From the NCBI GenBank assembly GCA_020851465.1, contig JADZCR010000017.1, positions 186,001 to 250,000 of the forward strand: a stretch of DNA of 64,000 bases, in the 5' to 3' direction. The notes below the pieces were generated by a model. The model did no database searches and was not told the DNA's origin. It saw nothing but the letters and a program-made list of their open reading frames with translations. The translations under genes and the position numbers were made by a program. The DNA is from Phycisphaeraceae bacterium (GTDB taxonomy: Bacteria > Planctomycetota > Phycisphaerae > Phycisphaerales > Phycisphaeraceae). Below, piece after piece: positions 1 through 8,453 of this stretch (positions are counted from its first letter, which is position 1; every line of letters begins with the position of its first letter).

Positions 1-372
1 ATGGTGGTTTACATCATCAACAAGGCAATGCTCCAACGCCGCGCCAATCGTCCGGAGGATTCACTCCAGACGCTCGATGCGCTCAAACCACAGGAACGTA
101 ATGATCCAGCCGTGATCGAAGGACTGGCGACCAGTTGGGCGCAGCTCGCCCGCTTCGATCGCGCTGCCCAGGTGTATGAGGAAGCGCTGGCACTGGATCC
201 TTCACTCTGGCGTTATGAAGTCGAAGCCGCCCGCTATCGCATCAAGGAAGGGAGCTTCGCCAAAGCCGAAGCTCACATCCAGATGCTCGAAGCCTTCAAA
301 TCACAACTGCCGCAGATCGCCGAACTCAAAGCGCAGCTCAAAGCAGCGCGCGAGCAAACGCAAGGTAAGTAA
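1..372 (+). CDS. TPR-repeat protein, C-terminal fragment
   Basis: The reading frame is open from the first base of the window, so the true start lies upstream. The 123 visible residues are helical and contain at least two tetratricopeptide-like units, for example the stretch ending in ARFDRAAQVYEEALALDPS, which has the classic small/large residue spacing of a TPR (G/A at position 8, A at 20, P at 32). The end is Gln/Lys-rich. TPR proteins act as protein-protein scaffolds; nothing visible fixes the partner. No export signal can be judged because the N-terminus is missing. The next gene is on the opposite strand and convergent, with a 65-base gap holding no obvious terminator. Confidence 0.75.
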   Translation: MVVYIINKAMLQRRANRPEDSLQTLDALKPQERNDPAVIEGLATSWAQLARFDRAAQVYEEALALDPSLWRYEVEAARYRIKEGSFAKAEAHIQMLEAFKSQLPQIAELKAQLKAAREQTQGK

Positions 373-437
373 TCGCCGATTTCATCAGGTCCGTAAACCC
401 GTGATCTCATCGCGCTGATGTGTTGCGGTCTCTCGGA

Positions 438-1973
438 TCAGTCGTTGGTCAGTTTACGAATGATGTTCGTGGTGCTGCGACCGGCGACGAGGTTGACCAG
501 CACCACTTTCCCGCCATGACGTTCGACCAGATCGCCGCCGACGACCTCGCTTCGCTTGTAGTCGGCCCCCTTGACCAGCACATCGGGCTTCAACGCGCCG
601 ATGATTTTGATCGGCGTGTCCTCGCTGAAAAGAACGATGTAGTCAACGCTCGCCAGCTCGCTGAGCACCATGGCGCGATCAGTCTCATGATTGACCGGAC
701 GGCCTTGACCCTTGATCCTTCGGATGGATGCATCGCTGTTGAGGCCGACGATCAGCAGGTCGCCCTGTCGCCTTGCTTCACGCAGATATGAGATGTGGCC
801 GGCATGGAGAATGTCGAAGCAGCCGTTGGTAAAGACGATTCGGCGTCCCTGTTTGCGGTAGGCGTTGATCTCCGGCAGCAGAACGTCGAGCGTGCGCAGC
901 TTGCCGGATTCCTCATGCTGCTGCCGCAGCAGGCTGATGATCACCTCGTCCAGCTCGATGGGAACGACGCCGAACTTTTCGACTTCGAGCCCCGCAGCTG
1001 TGTTGGCGAGCTTCACCGCAGTGTGCCAGTCCGCGCCGTTGACCCGTGCAGCACCGAGCATCGCCAGCACCATGTCACCTGCGCCGGTCACGTCATAAAC
1101 CTGTCGCGCAACGGTTGGCACCATGAGGGGCGGGCAGCCGCGCTCCAGCAGCAACGCGCCCTGTTTGTCGAGCGTGAGTACGACGCTTTCGAGCCGCAGC
1201 GCGTCGAGCAGTTTTCGCGCGGTGCGTTCCAGCGTTCTGCGATCCTCCGTGAGTGACCCGCCGGTGGCCAGCGCCGCTTCAGTGCGATTCGGAGTGATGC
1301 AGGTCGCGCCGGCATATTTGGAGTAGTCCGAAATCGCCGCCGGATCGACAAAAACCGGCACTCTGAGCTTTCGCGCCATGTCGATGAGTGAACGGCAGAC
1401 CTCGCTGGACAACGTGCCCTTGTTGTAGTCCTCCAGATAAAGCGCATCGGCTCCGCGGAGTGCCGCTTTAGCGCGGGTGAGGAGTTGCTTCGCCGCAGCG
1501 GGTGCGATGACGGATCGTTCCTCGGTATCGACGCGGAACATTTTCTGCGGGTGACGATGCTGCGCCAGGCCGACGTAATTCTGCTTCACCGTGGTCGGCC
1601 GGTCGCGGACGCCGAGGATCGCCGCGACATTGCAACCTGCAGCACGAAGCCCTTCGCGCAACTGGGCACCCGCGGGGTCGATGCCGATGACGCCGACACA
1701 GGCGACCTCGCAGCGCAGAGCGCGGAGATCGAGGCAGACGTTGGCTGCACCTCCGGGCTTGTGCTCCTGCCGGATCACCGAGAGCACCGGCACCGGCGCA
1801 TCGGGGCTGAGGCGGTCAGCGTTGCCGTATATGTAGTGATCGAGCATGAAATCGCCGGCAACGACGATCTTCCGTGGTTTCCAGTGGTCAAGAAAACGAA
1901 TGAGACCCTCGGATCCGGCAACGGTGGGGACGGTCGTGCTGCGGCGGGTTGGGCGGTGTTTGGCGGGCGGCAT
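438..1973 (-). CDS. hldE: Bifunctional heptose-7-phosphate kinase / heptose-1-phosphate adenylyltransferase
   Basis: Two-domain enzyme making ADP-heptose for the LPS inner core in the cytoplasm. Residues about 20-340 form a PfkB/ribokinase-type kinase that phosphorylates D-glycero-D-manno-heptose 7-phosphate at C1; the family signature GAGD is present with the catalytic Asp at residue 300. Residues about 365-511 are a nucleotidyltransferase domain with FTNGCFDILHAGH, placing the HxGH-type histidines at 390 and 393. Total length of 511 matches fused HldE (about 475 in Escherichia coli) plus a short basic N-terminal tail. It is the last gene of the maf-lpxK-hldE group, 42 bases after lpxK. No clear ribosome-binding site precedes the ATG. 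Both active-site motifs are intact. Confidence 0.95.
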   Translation of the reverse strand: MPPAKHRPTRRSTTVPTVAGSEGLIRFLDHWKPRKIVVAGDFMLDHYIYGNADRLSPDAPVPVLSVIRQEHKPGGAANVCLDLRALRCEVACVGVIGIDPAGAQLREGLRAAGCNVAAILGVRDRPTTVKQNYVGLAQHRHPQKMFRVDTEERSVIAPAAAKQLLTRAKAALRGADALYLEDYNKGTLSSEVCRSLIDMARKLRVPVFVDPAAISDYSKYAGATCITPNRTEAALATGGSLTEDRRTLERTARKLLDALRLESVVLTLDKQGALLLERGCPPLMVPTVARQVYDVTGAGDMVLAMLGAARVNGADWHTAVKLANTAAGLEVEKFGVVPIELDEVIISLLRQQHEESGKLRTLDVLLPEINAYRKQGRRIVFTNGCFDILHAGHISYLREARRQGDLLIVGLNSDASIRRIKGQGRPVNHETDRAMVLSELASVDYIVLFSEDTPIKIIGALKPDVLVKGADYKRSEVVGGDLVERHGGKVVLVNLVAGRSTTNIIRKLTND

Positions 1974-2015
1974 GGGAATGAGAATAGACGCGGCACAGCG
2001 GGCCGCAAGCGCGGG

Positions 2016-3074
2016 TCAGGCGGAGATCAGCAGACGGTCAAGAAGTTTATCCAACCGGTCACTGCCGTCGAGGAAGTCAAGCTGGAGCATAGGCCGGTAA
2101 ATGGGTACAGCCGGCAGACCACCCGCCAGCCGAGGCTGCCACTTCACCCAGTCCTTGTCGGTGACGACCACCGCATCAGGGCGCAGGGTGCGGAGTTGAT
2201 TCGTGAGCATGTCCGTGAGGTTCGGGTAGGTGTGATGGTCAGGATACGTGAATAGCTGGAGCACTTTTCGCGTGTGCTGACGGAGTGACCGCTCGAAGGC
2301 CGCATCATTCCCGATTCCGCAAAAGCCGATGACGGACGCCCGCGCCAGATGGTCGGGAGCGTGTTCACCGCCACCCTGATCGCGGAATCCCGTCCAGCGA
2401 TGAGCGCAATGGACAATCGGCCGGCTGCCGGTGAGGTTTTCAATCCGGGCGTCGAGTGCTTCAAGCGGCTGTGCGATCTGATCCGCACGGGTGACGATGA
2501 CCGCCGTCGCCCGTTTTAGGTTTCGGTCGGGTTCGCGCAGCAGGCCGCGGGGAAGAAGCCGATCAAAGCCGAATGGCCGGGTCGCATCAATGAGAACCAG
2601 GTCCAGATCGCGGCGAACCCTGCGATGCTGAAATGCGTCATCGAGGATGAACGCCTGCACATTCGAGTTGCGTTTTAATGCGGCCTGCGCACCCGCGACC
2701 CGGTCGGGGTTTGCCTCAACCGTCACTGCACCATCAAAGGCGTCTCGGTAGAGCTGGGCCTCGTCGCTCAAGCCGTCCGTCATGGCATAGCCGCGCAGCA
2801 GAATCGCCGGTGTGACACCCAACCGGTGCAGCCTCCGGACGATTTCGATGACCATCGGCGTTTTACCCGTGCCGCCGGTCGTGATGTTGCCGACGCTGAT
2901 GGTCGGGCGTCCCAGGGCCGCTGGAGTGCGCCACCCGCGGTCGAACATCGCATTACGCAGCCCGACCCCGCAGCGATAGAACGGCTCGGCGACCGCACAA
3001 CCGGCGCGAACAAAGCTCGCGCCGATTGAACGATCTTCACCGGAGAGAATGGCGTTGAGTCGTTGAGGATTCAC
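2016..3074 (-). CDS. lpxK: Tetraacyldisaccharide 4'-kinase (lipid A synthesis)
   Basis: Membrane-associated kinase that phosphorylates the 4' position of the lipid A disaccharide precursor. A P-loop, GGTGKTP, lies at residues 67-73 in the typical LpxK context SVGNITTGGTGKTP, followed further on by FILDDAFQHRRVRRDLDLVL, a family hallmark. Length of 352 fits the family (about 325-350). The start is a GTG whose last bases overlap the TGA of maf (GTGA), so the two are translationally coupled. Together with hldE this indicates a true lipid A-containing outer membrane in this organism. Confidence 0.94.
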   Translation of the reverse strand: MNPQRLNAILSGEDRSIGASFVRAGCAVAEPFYRCGVGLRNAMFDRGWRTPAALGRPTISVGNITTGGTGKTPMVIEIVRRLHRLGVTPAILLRGYAMTDGLSDEAQLYRDAFDGAVTVEANPDRVAGAQAALKRNSNVQAFILDDAFQHRRVRRDLDLVLIDATRPFGFDRLLPRGLLREPDRNLKRATAVIVTRADQIAQPLEALDARIENLTGSRPIVHCAHRWTGFRDQGGGEHAPDHLARASVIGFCGIGNDAAFERSLRQHTRKVLQLFTYPDHHTYPNLTDMLTNQLRTLRPDAVVVTDKDWVKWQPRLAGGLPAVPIYRPMLQLDFLDGSDRLDKLLDRLLISA

Positions 3075-3721
3075 GCTTGAAAGGGGGCGGAGGCGTCTGT
3101 TGGGACGACAACGGGGTAAATTGAACGCTGATCAAAGAACGTCTTGAGCTTCCGCATCGGCAGGCCGACGACCGTCGTCGGATCACCCTGCACATGGATT
3201 GTCCAGCCGGCTTCCAGCCGGTCGAAAAGGTTGTATCCGCCCGCTTTACCGCGCCATTGTTGGGTGTCGAGGTAGAGTTCAATCTCGCGGGGAGTGATGT
3301 TTTCCATCACAACCACGGCCATATCGGCAAACACATGCGGGTGAACGTCGTTTCGACTCACCAGCGCGATACCGGTTATCACGCGATGCGGCTGACCTAT
3401 GAATGAGCCGATCATCGCGGCTGCATCCTCACGCGACGACGGCTGGCCAAGCAGGCGGCCGTCAGCGCTGACGCACACCGTATCCGCTGCGAGGATCAGG
3501 CCGTCCGGGTAGTCGAGGAACGCCCCCGCATCCTGAAGGCTCCGGGCTTTCCGCTCAGCCAGTTCCATGGTCATCGCTTCAGGGTGGCCCGCGGATTCCG
3601 GTTGGGGCGGGTCGGCATAGGGCGGGTCCGCCTGCACAAACTCGTACCCAGCCTGACGCAGCAGACACGCCCTTCGCTCCGAACGACTTGCAAGGATGAT
3701 CGTGGGTTGTCGAGCCGGCAT
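3071..3721 (-). CDS. maf: Maf family nucleoside triphosphate pyrophosphatase
   Basis: House-cleaning enzyme that hydrolyses non-canonical or modified nucleotides to the monophosphate. The N-terminal SRSERR substrate-binding motif follows a short beta strand (TIILASRS), and ILAADTVCVSADG carries the conserved catalytic Asp region. I place the start at the ATG giving MPARQPTIILASRS, 216 residues. An in-frame start 84 bases upstream would add a basic extension not expected in the family. First gene of the maf-lpxK-hldE group; its TGA overlaps the GTG of lpxK. The Maf subfamily (dTTP/UTP versus CTP/7-methyl-GTP preference) cannot be settled from the motifs alone. Confidence 0.9.
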   Translation of the reverse strand: MPARQPTIILASRSERRACLLRQAGYEFVQADPPYADPPQPESAGHPEAMTMELAERKARSLQDAGAFLDYPDGLILAADTVCVSADGRLLGQPSSREDAAAMIGSFIGQPHRVITGIALVSRNDVHPHVFADMAVVVMENITPREIELYLDTQQWRGKAGGYNLFDRLEAGWTIHVQGDPTTVVGLPMRKLKTFFDQRSIYPVVVPTDASAPFQA

Positions 3722-3983
3722 GAATGGATTGTAAACGGCTCGGCGGCGGGATGGTTGAACCTTTGCAAACCGATCTTTCAATCGGCGAATCCCTCTCATC
3801 CGCATTATCAGTGCTGATATTCAAGCTGGATCGAACAAACTCCCGATAACGCAGGACGGATCGACTGATTCGGCGGGTATTCACTTCGTCTGAGACTTGC
3901 GCAGGGACGCGGGCACTCGACGAGCTCAGCCCGGTCAGAATGCGATCCTTGTTCCTGTCTCTTTCACGGACGAGAGGGCAGTC

Positions 3984-5324
3984 GTGCGGACCATCGCGAT
4001 CATCAATCAAAAAGGCGGTTGCGGCAAGACAACCGTTTCCATCAACCTCGCGGCAGTCATGGCATCCATGGGGCGCAAGACCCTGCTGGTGGACATGGAC
4101 CCGCAATCCCACTGCGCTCTGGGGCTGGCGGTGCCCGAAGCGCAATTGGAACGCTCCATCGGCGACATGCTGCGAGCAGGCCTCGATGGAACACTCGCTT
4201 TCGGCGATACCGTCTGGCAGATCTCGCGCAGCCTCGACCTTTCCCCCAGCACGATGTCGCTGGCGGGCATCGAGGCTGAGCTGAGCACCGCACCCGACAA
4301 GGACCGCCGCCTGGCGCAGTTGCTCAGCACCGTCGCTGACCAGTACGAGTTCTGCATCATTGACTGCCCGCCGTCGATCGGCCTGCTGACATTCAACGCG
4401 CTCCGCGCTGCGGACGAGGTGATTATCCCCGTCGAAACCGGCTATTTTTCGATGCAGGGTTCGGTTCGTCAGAAAGCAACGATCGAGATGCTCGCCCACC
4501 GAGCCGGGCACAGAGTCCGCTTCCAGGTGCTGGCGACGATGTACGACGTGCGCACGAAGCTGGCGCGCGAGATTCTTTCTGAGCTGCGCCGCCATTTCGG
4601 GGACAAGCTCCTGCCGGTCGTCATCAACTTCAATTCCAAGCTCAAAGAGGCTGCGAGCTTTGGCCAGCCGATCACGGAATATGATCCAGCCAGCCGGGGT
4701 ATGGCGGACTTTGAAAAGCTCGCCAACTGGCTGCTGGCGAATCCGCCGCAACCGGCAACGCAGGCAGAGGGTGCCGACACAACCGATCAACCCGCCGCCG
4801 CGACCAATCCTGCGCTGTCCCGTGCTGCCGAGCTGGTCGAGCGAGCCCGCGCTCTGGCGTCGCGTACCGCAGCACTGGCGGCCAAGATTTCCCATGATCC
4901 TGACGTGATCGCCGAAAACGAAATCGAAACGCTCGTCGCCCCGCCGGAAACTCCCGCCGATTTCAAGCCCGTCACCGTTTCGGGTGAGATTCCGCTTCCG
5001 ACGGTGGAGGACAAACTCGCCCGGATTTACGGCGTGCGTGCGACATCGCAGGGGCTTCTCTTTGTGCAGCCGCTGCCGCAGGCCAAAGAGGTTACCGTGG
5101 CAGGTGACTTCAACGGCTGGTCGCCTGTCGCGACACCGCTGAAGCGTGATGAACGACTCGGCGTCTGGCAGGCGTGCATTCCGTTGCCGCCGGGACGCTA
5201 TCGTTACCGCATAGTCGTCGATGGTGCATGGATGCGGGATGCTTTTAATAATTACGTCGAGGCCAACCCTTTCGGCGAGTTGAATAATGTGGTCGAGATC
5301 GCCGCGGAAATCGCGGTGGGTTGA
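3984..5324 (+). CDS. ParA/MinD-like ATPase fused to a C-terminal CBM48/AMPK-type glycan-binding domain
   Basis: The N-terminal half is a ParA-type ATPase. It has a deviant Walker A, KGGCGKTT, at residues 10-17, a second motif in TLLVDMDPQSHCALG, and Walker B CIIDCPPSIG. Such ATPases form nucleotide-dependent dimers that position DNA, protein complexes or organelles. After an Ala/Pro-rich linker, residues about 356-440 read as an early-set CBM48/AMPK-beta domain, with VTVAGDFNGW followed by GRYRYRIVVDGAW, the fold used to bind glycogen or starch-like glucans. I chose the GTG at 3984 because it begins MRTIAIINQKGG, as ParA proteins do; an upstream frame extension looks non-coding. A partner gene follows 75 bases later on the same strand. 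The cargo is unknown; targeting to glycogen or a glycan-coated structure is inference. Confidence 0.85.
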   Translation: MRTIAIINQKGGCGKTTVSINLAAVMASMGRKTLLVDMDPQSHCALGLAVPEAQLERSIGDMLRAGLDGTLAFGDTVWQISRSLDLSPSTMSLAGIEAELSTAPDKDRRLAQLLSTVADQYEFCIIDCPPSIGLLTFNALRAADEVIIPVETGYFSMQGSVRQKATIEMLAHRAGHRVRFQVLATMYDVRTKLAREILSELRRHFGDKLLPVVINFNSKLKEAASFGQPITEYDPASRGMADFEKLANWLLANPPQPATQAEGADTTDQPAAATNPALSRAAELVERARALASRTAALAAKISHDPDVIAENEIETLVAPPETPADFKPVTVSGEIPLPTVEDKLARIYGVRATSQGLLFVQPLPQAKEVTVAGDFNGWSPVATPLKRDERLGVWQACIPLPPGRYRYRIVVDGAWMRDAFNNYVEANPFGELNNVVEIAAEIAVG

Positions 5325-5399
5325 GCGTGTCGCGCCGTGAGAAATTTCTTCCGGCAAGAATGGTTGCGTAGTGGCGGCAGTCCCAGCCGCTTTTGAGCA

Positions 5400-7289
5400 G
5401 TGATGACCAACGGCGGAGCCGATGGGACAGCGGCCTCTCCGGGTGTGGGTCCAGGGAATATGGAAGACGCACGGACAAAAGCAGCGCTCGATGCGTTGGC
5501 GGACCTCTTTTTGACCGGAACCGCGCCCGCAGCTCCGCTGGCGTCTTCCAAACAAGTCAGCACCGGCACCTCCGACCCGGTCACTCGCGGCGAGGCGTCG
5601 ATCAGCGGACCGCGACCGATCAGGCTTTCTCCCAAGCTCCGTGCCGTCCAGCATCAAAACGCCATCCACGTCGATCCGATCCCGTCTGCGAACGAGGCTC
5701 CCATCCGCGACAGCGAGCTGCCGACCGCCGCATCGCGCGTCGGGCCGCAACTGCGGCTGCATCGCACGGAAGTGAGCACCGCTGCCGCTTCGCCTGTTTC
5801 CACCCCTGCACCCAGCGACAGTCAACCGCCTCTCGATGAGTCCCAGCCGATCGCGCTTCATGTCGAGGTTGCGTTCCTGGGTAATCTCCCCGGTTTCGGC
5901 GGGCCTTGGCTCACCCAGTACGCGCGCCACCTGGCGCAGCGGCACGGGCCGGTGGGTGTTCTCCATGTGGACGATGAACGGATCGATCTCGATCTGGTCA
6001 CTGCCGGTCGCCCGCCGCTGCCGCAGGACATCACCGATCCCGTCGCCAATGCGGAACACGCGCTCGAAGCCTGGACGGATCAGGTGTCGCGGTCGTCGCT
6101 GCCTGCCTTGATTGATGCGATGATCCACCGCGCTCCTGTTGCCGTCGCAACCTGGCTCATCCACCTGCCAACCCATCTGACCGAGATGACGCAGACGCTG
6201 GCCCAGCAGGTGAAGCGTTGGACGTTGGTCTGCGGTGCCGATGAAATCGCCGTGGCCGCGGGTCAGCGGTTGTTCCGTTCCCTGCTGGAAAACGATCCCG
6301 CTCGTGATCAGCGTCGGCTGGCGTCGATGATCGTCGGCGCGGACGAAGCTCGGAGTTTTCAGGCTGCCGACCGGCTGCGAGCTTATGCGTCGGCGGCAGG
6401 TCTGGGCATGATCGAACTGGTCGGCTGGCAGAAACAGATGGTTCCCGTGGAGCTGACCTCGCTGGCGAGTTTCGCCGACCCGCAAGGCGCGTGGGCGAGG
6501 CTCTGGCCGACCTTCAAGGATCATGCCGGCATCGACGAAACTCTGCCTCCTGCTGAATCGCTCACCGAAACAGAACCATCGGATCAAAAGCCACAGCCGA
6601 AGCTTGCGGATCACGCCGAGTCTCCGGATCAATCCGCTGCGGTCAAACGAGAACAGCCCGCCCGTGACGCCGCTGAACCGGCCAAAGCTCAAGTGAGCCG
6701 CCGTCTTGCGGATGAGCTGTTGGAGGAAGAAGACGACGAATCGGACGATCAGCAGGAAGATCGCGCAGCCGAACCTGTCGCGCCGAAGCTGCCGCGCCGC
6801 AAGGTTCAGCCGACTGAGCAGGTCAAACCCAGCCGTGCGCCGCGCGCCGCTGAGGAGCCGTCCGCACCGGCTGCGGCTGAGCCTGAGCTGGCGTCCTTTG
6901 TCTCCGGCCTCGTCGCGTTGCAGGCTCGATCGCCTCGCCATGCCGCGACGCAACTGGCGCTCGATGAAGATGGCGTGATTCATCTGCTGCTCCGACATGA
7001 AAGTCCCAGACGTCCGTCTTTGACTGACGCGGCTGACTCGTTGCGCGCTGCTGTGCTTGAACTCATCGAAACACGTGCATGGGTCAAGGAACATCATGTC
7101 CTCCTTGCGATGACGCAGCGACAAATGCGATTCGACGACCGGACTGAGCCGGTGCTGCATCTCTTTACCGACGACGCGAAACTCGCGACCGCACTGGTGA
7201 CACGTCTGGGACAGTACGTGCGGTTTCATCTGCTCAAGCGTGTGGCTCTCGGCGAGTCCTCCACGTGGTTCAGTACGGAAATGAACTAG
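5400..7289 (+). CDS. Large acidic-linker protein with degenerate ParA-like core, partner of the ParA-CBM48 gene
   Basis: I do not recognise a named family. The first 150 residues are low-complexity Ala/Pro/Ser-rich. Residues about 155-380 have the strand-helix order of a ParA/MinD fold: VAFLGNLPGFGGPWLTQYA where a P-loop would sit (residues 155-173, no Lys-Thr), then VGVLHVDDE, and later WTLVCGADEIAVAA like the strand after Walker B in MinD. A charged Glu/Asp/Lys linker (about 390-490) leads to a C-terminal domain of about 130 residues (ASFVSGLVALQ to the end) that I cannot place. Starts: GTG 5400, ATG 5403, or ATG 5460, the last preceded closely by AGGGA. It lies directly after the ParA-CBM48 gene, so co-expression is likely; regulation or anchoring of that ATPase is inference. 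Confidence 0.7.
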   Translation: MMTNGGADGTAASPGVGPGNMEDARTKAALDALADLFLTGTAPAAPLASSKQVSTGTSDPVTRGEASISGPRPIRLSPKLRAVQHQNAIHVDPIPSANEAPIRDSELPTAASRVGPQLRLHRTEVSTAAASPVSTPAPSDSQPPLDESQPIALHVEVAFLGNLPGFGGPWLTQYARHLAQRHGPVGVLHVDDERIDLDLVTAGRPPLPQDITDPVANAEHALEAWTDQVSRSSLPALIDAMIHRAPVAVATWLIHLPTHLTEMTQTLAQQVKRWTLVCGADEIAVAAGQRLFRSLLENDPARDQRRLASMIVGADEARSFQAADRLRAYASAAGLGMIELVGWQKQMVPVELTSLASFADPQGAWARLWPTFKDHAGIDETLPPAESLTETEPSDQKPQPKLADHAESPDQSAAVKREQPARDAAEPAKAQVSRRLADELLEEEDDESDDQQEDRAAEPVAPKLPRRKVQPTEQVKPSRAPRAAEEPSAPAAAEPELASFVSGLVALQARSPRHAATQLALDEDGVIHLLLRHESPRRPSLTDAADSLRAAVLELIETRAWVKEHHVLLAMTQRQMRFDDRTEPVLHLFTDDAKLATALVTRLGQYVRFHLLKRVALGESSTWFSTEMN

Positions 7290-7337
7290 CAACAACACAA
7301 CCAGCGGACGCGACGGACTTGAAATGCGCGATCGCGT

Positions 7338-8390
7338 TCAGGTGAAAAGCCCGCTGTTATCAGGCGGCGGCGTGAAGGTCATCCCCAGATGTTCCGCGCC
7401 GCGTTTGGTGAATTGGCGGCCTTTGCGCGTCCGCGCGAGAAAGCCGATCTGGAGCAGATAAGGCTCCACCACATCTTCGAGCGTGCCGGCATCCTCGCCG
7501 AGTGTCGCGGCGACGGCTTCGAGGCCGACCGGACCGCCCTGATACACCTCCCCGATCACCCGCAGGTATTTGCGGTCAAGCTCGTCGAGGCCGATCTCAT
7601 CCACGCCTTCGAGTTTCAAGGCGTCATCAACGATGGAAGGCGTCAGCTTCCCCTCGGCGCGGATCTGGGCGAAGTCGCGCACACGGCGCAGCAAACGGTT
7701 GGCGATGCGCGGCGTGCCGCGCGATCGTCGTGCGATGGTCTTAAGCGCGTCCTCCGTTCCTGTTGCCGGACGGGCATGATCCATCATGTTCATCAGCGTT
7801 GCGCTGCGCCGCAGAATCCTGAGCAGATCATCTTCGGAATAAAAATCCAGATTGTGCGCGATGCCGAATCGTGACCGCATCGGCCCGGAGAGCAGGCCGG
7901 CTCGTGTGGTCGCGCCGATAAGCGAGAACGGTTTGAGCGGCAGGGTGATGACCTTGGCGTGCATTCCCGAATCGACCGTCACGTCGATCTTGAAATCTTC
8001 CATCGCCGGGTAGATGTATTCCTCGATCACCGGGCTGATGCGGTGAATTTCATCGATGAACAGCACGTCACCCTGCTGGAGTTTCGTCAGGGTGCCGACC
8101 AGATCGGTCGGTTTGGTCAGTGCCGGCCCCGACGTGACGATGACATGCGTCGCCATCTCGTTGGCGATGATGTGGGCGAGCGTGGTTTTGCCCAGTCCCG
8201 GCGGGCCGTGAAGCAGCACGTGCTCCATCGGTTCGCGGCGGGCTTTGACCGCTTCGAGGGTGATCCGCAGCTTTTCGATGAGCCGGGGCTGGCCGACGTA
8301 ATCGTCCAGCCGCGTCGGACGGAGCGACTGATTGAATCGCTCCTCCGCCGGATCGCTCGATGCTCCGGAAATGATGCGGTGCTTGCTCAT
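7338..8390 (-). CDS. ruvB: Holliday junction branch migration helicase RuvB
   Basis: AAA+ motor that drives branch migration of Holliday junctions together with RuvA. Walker A GPPGLGKTT is at residues 62-70 and Walker B FIDEIH at 111-116. Sensor and arginine-finger regions are recognisable (GATTRAGLLSGPMRSRFGI), and the C-terminal winged helix ends with RKGRQFTKRGAEHL. Length 350 is typical. ruvA and ruvC are not in the window. It lies 63 bases downstream of lysA on the same strand. It converges with the ParA-partner gene across a 48-base gap. Confidence 0.97.
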   Translation of the reverse strand: MSKHRIISGASSDPAEERFNQSLRPTRLDDYVGQPRLIEKLRITLEAVKARREPMEHVLLHGPPGLGKTTLAHIIANEMATHVIVTSGPALTKPTDLVGTLTKLQQGDVLFIDEIHRISPVIEEYIYPAMEDFKIDVTVDSGMHAKVITLPLKPFSLIGATTRAGLLSGPMRSRFGIAHNLDFYSEDDLLRILRRSATLMNMMDHARPATGTEDALKTIARRSRGTPRIANRLLRRVRDFAQIRAEGKLTPSIVDDALKLEGVDEIGLDELDRKYLRVIGEVYQGGPVGLEAVAATLGEDAGTLEDVVEPYLLQIGFLARTRKGRQFTKRGAEHLGMTFTPPPDNSGLFT

Positions 8391-8453
8391 GCGTAAAAGC
8401 AGACCATGTGCGGTTCAGTTTGATCGAAAACTCATCGCGTGACCATGAACTCG

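Noticed and set aside
3579-7298. A 1239-codon open frame on the minus strand, opposite the ParA-CBM48 and partner genes
   Set aside because: It is antisense to two genes with recognisable protein motifs, has Arg/Gly/His-rich composition typical of shadow frames in GC-rich DNA, and matches no domain.
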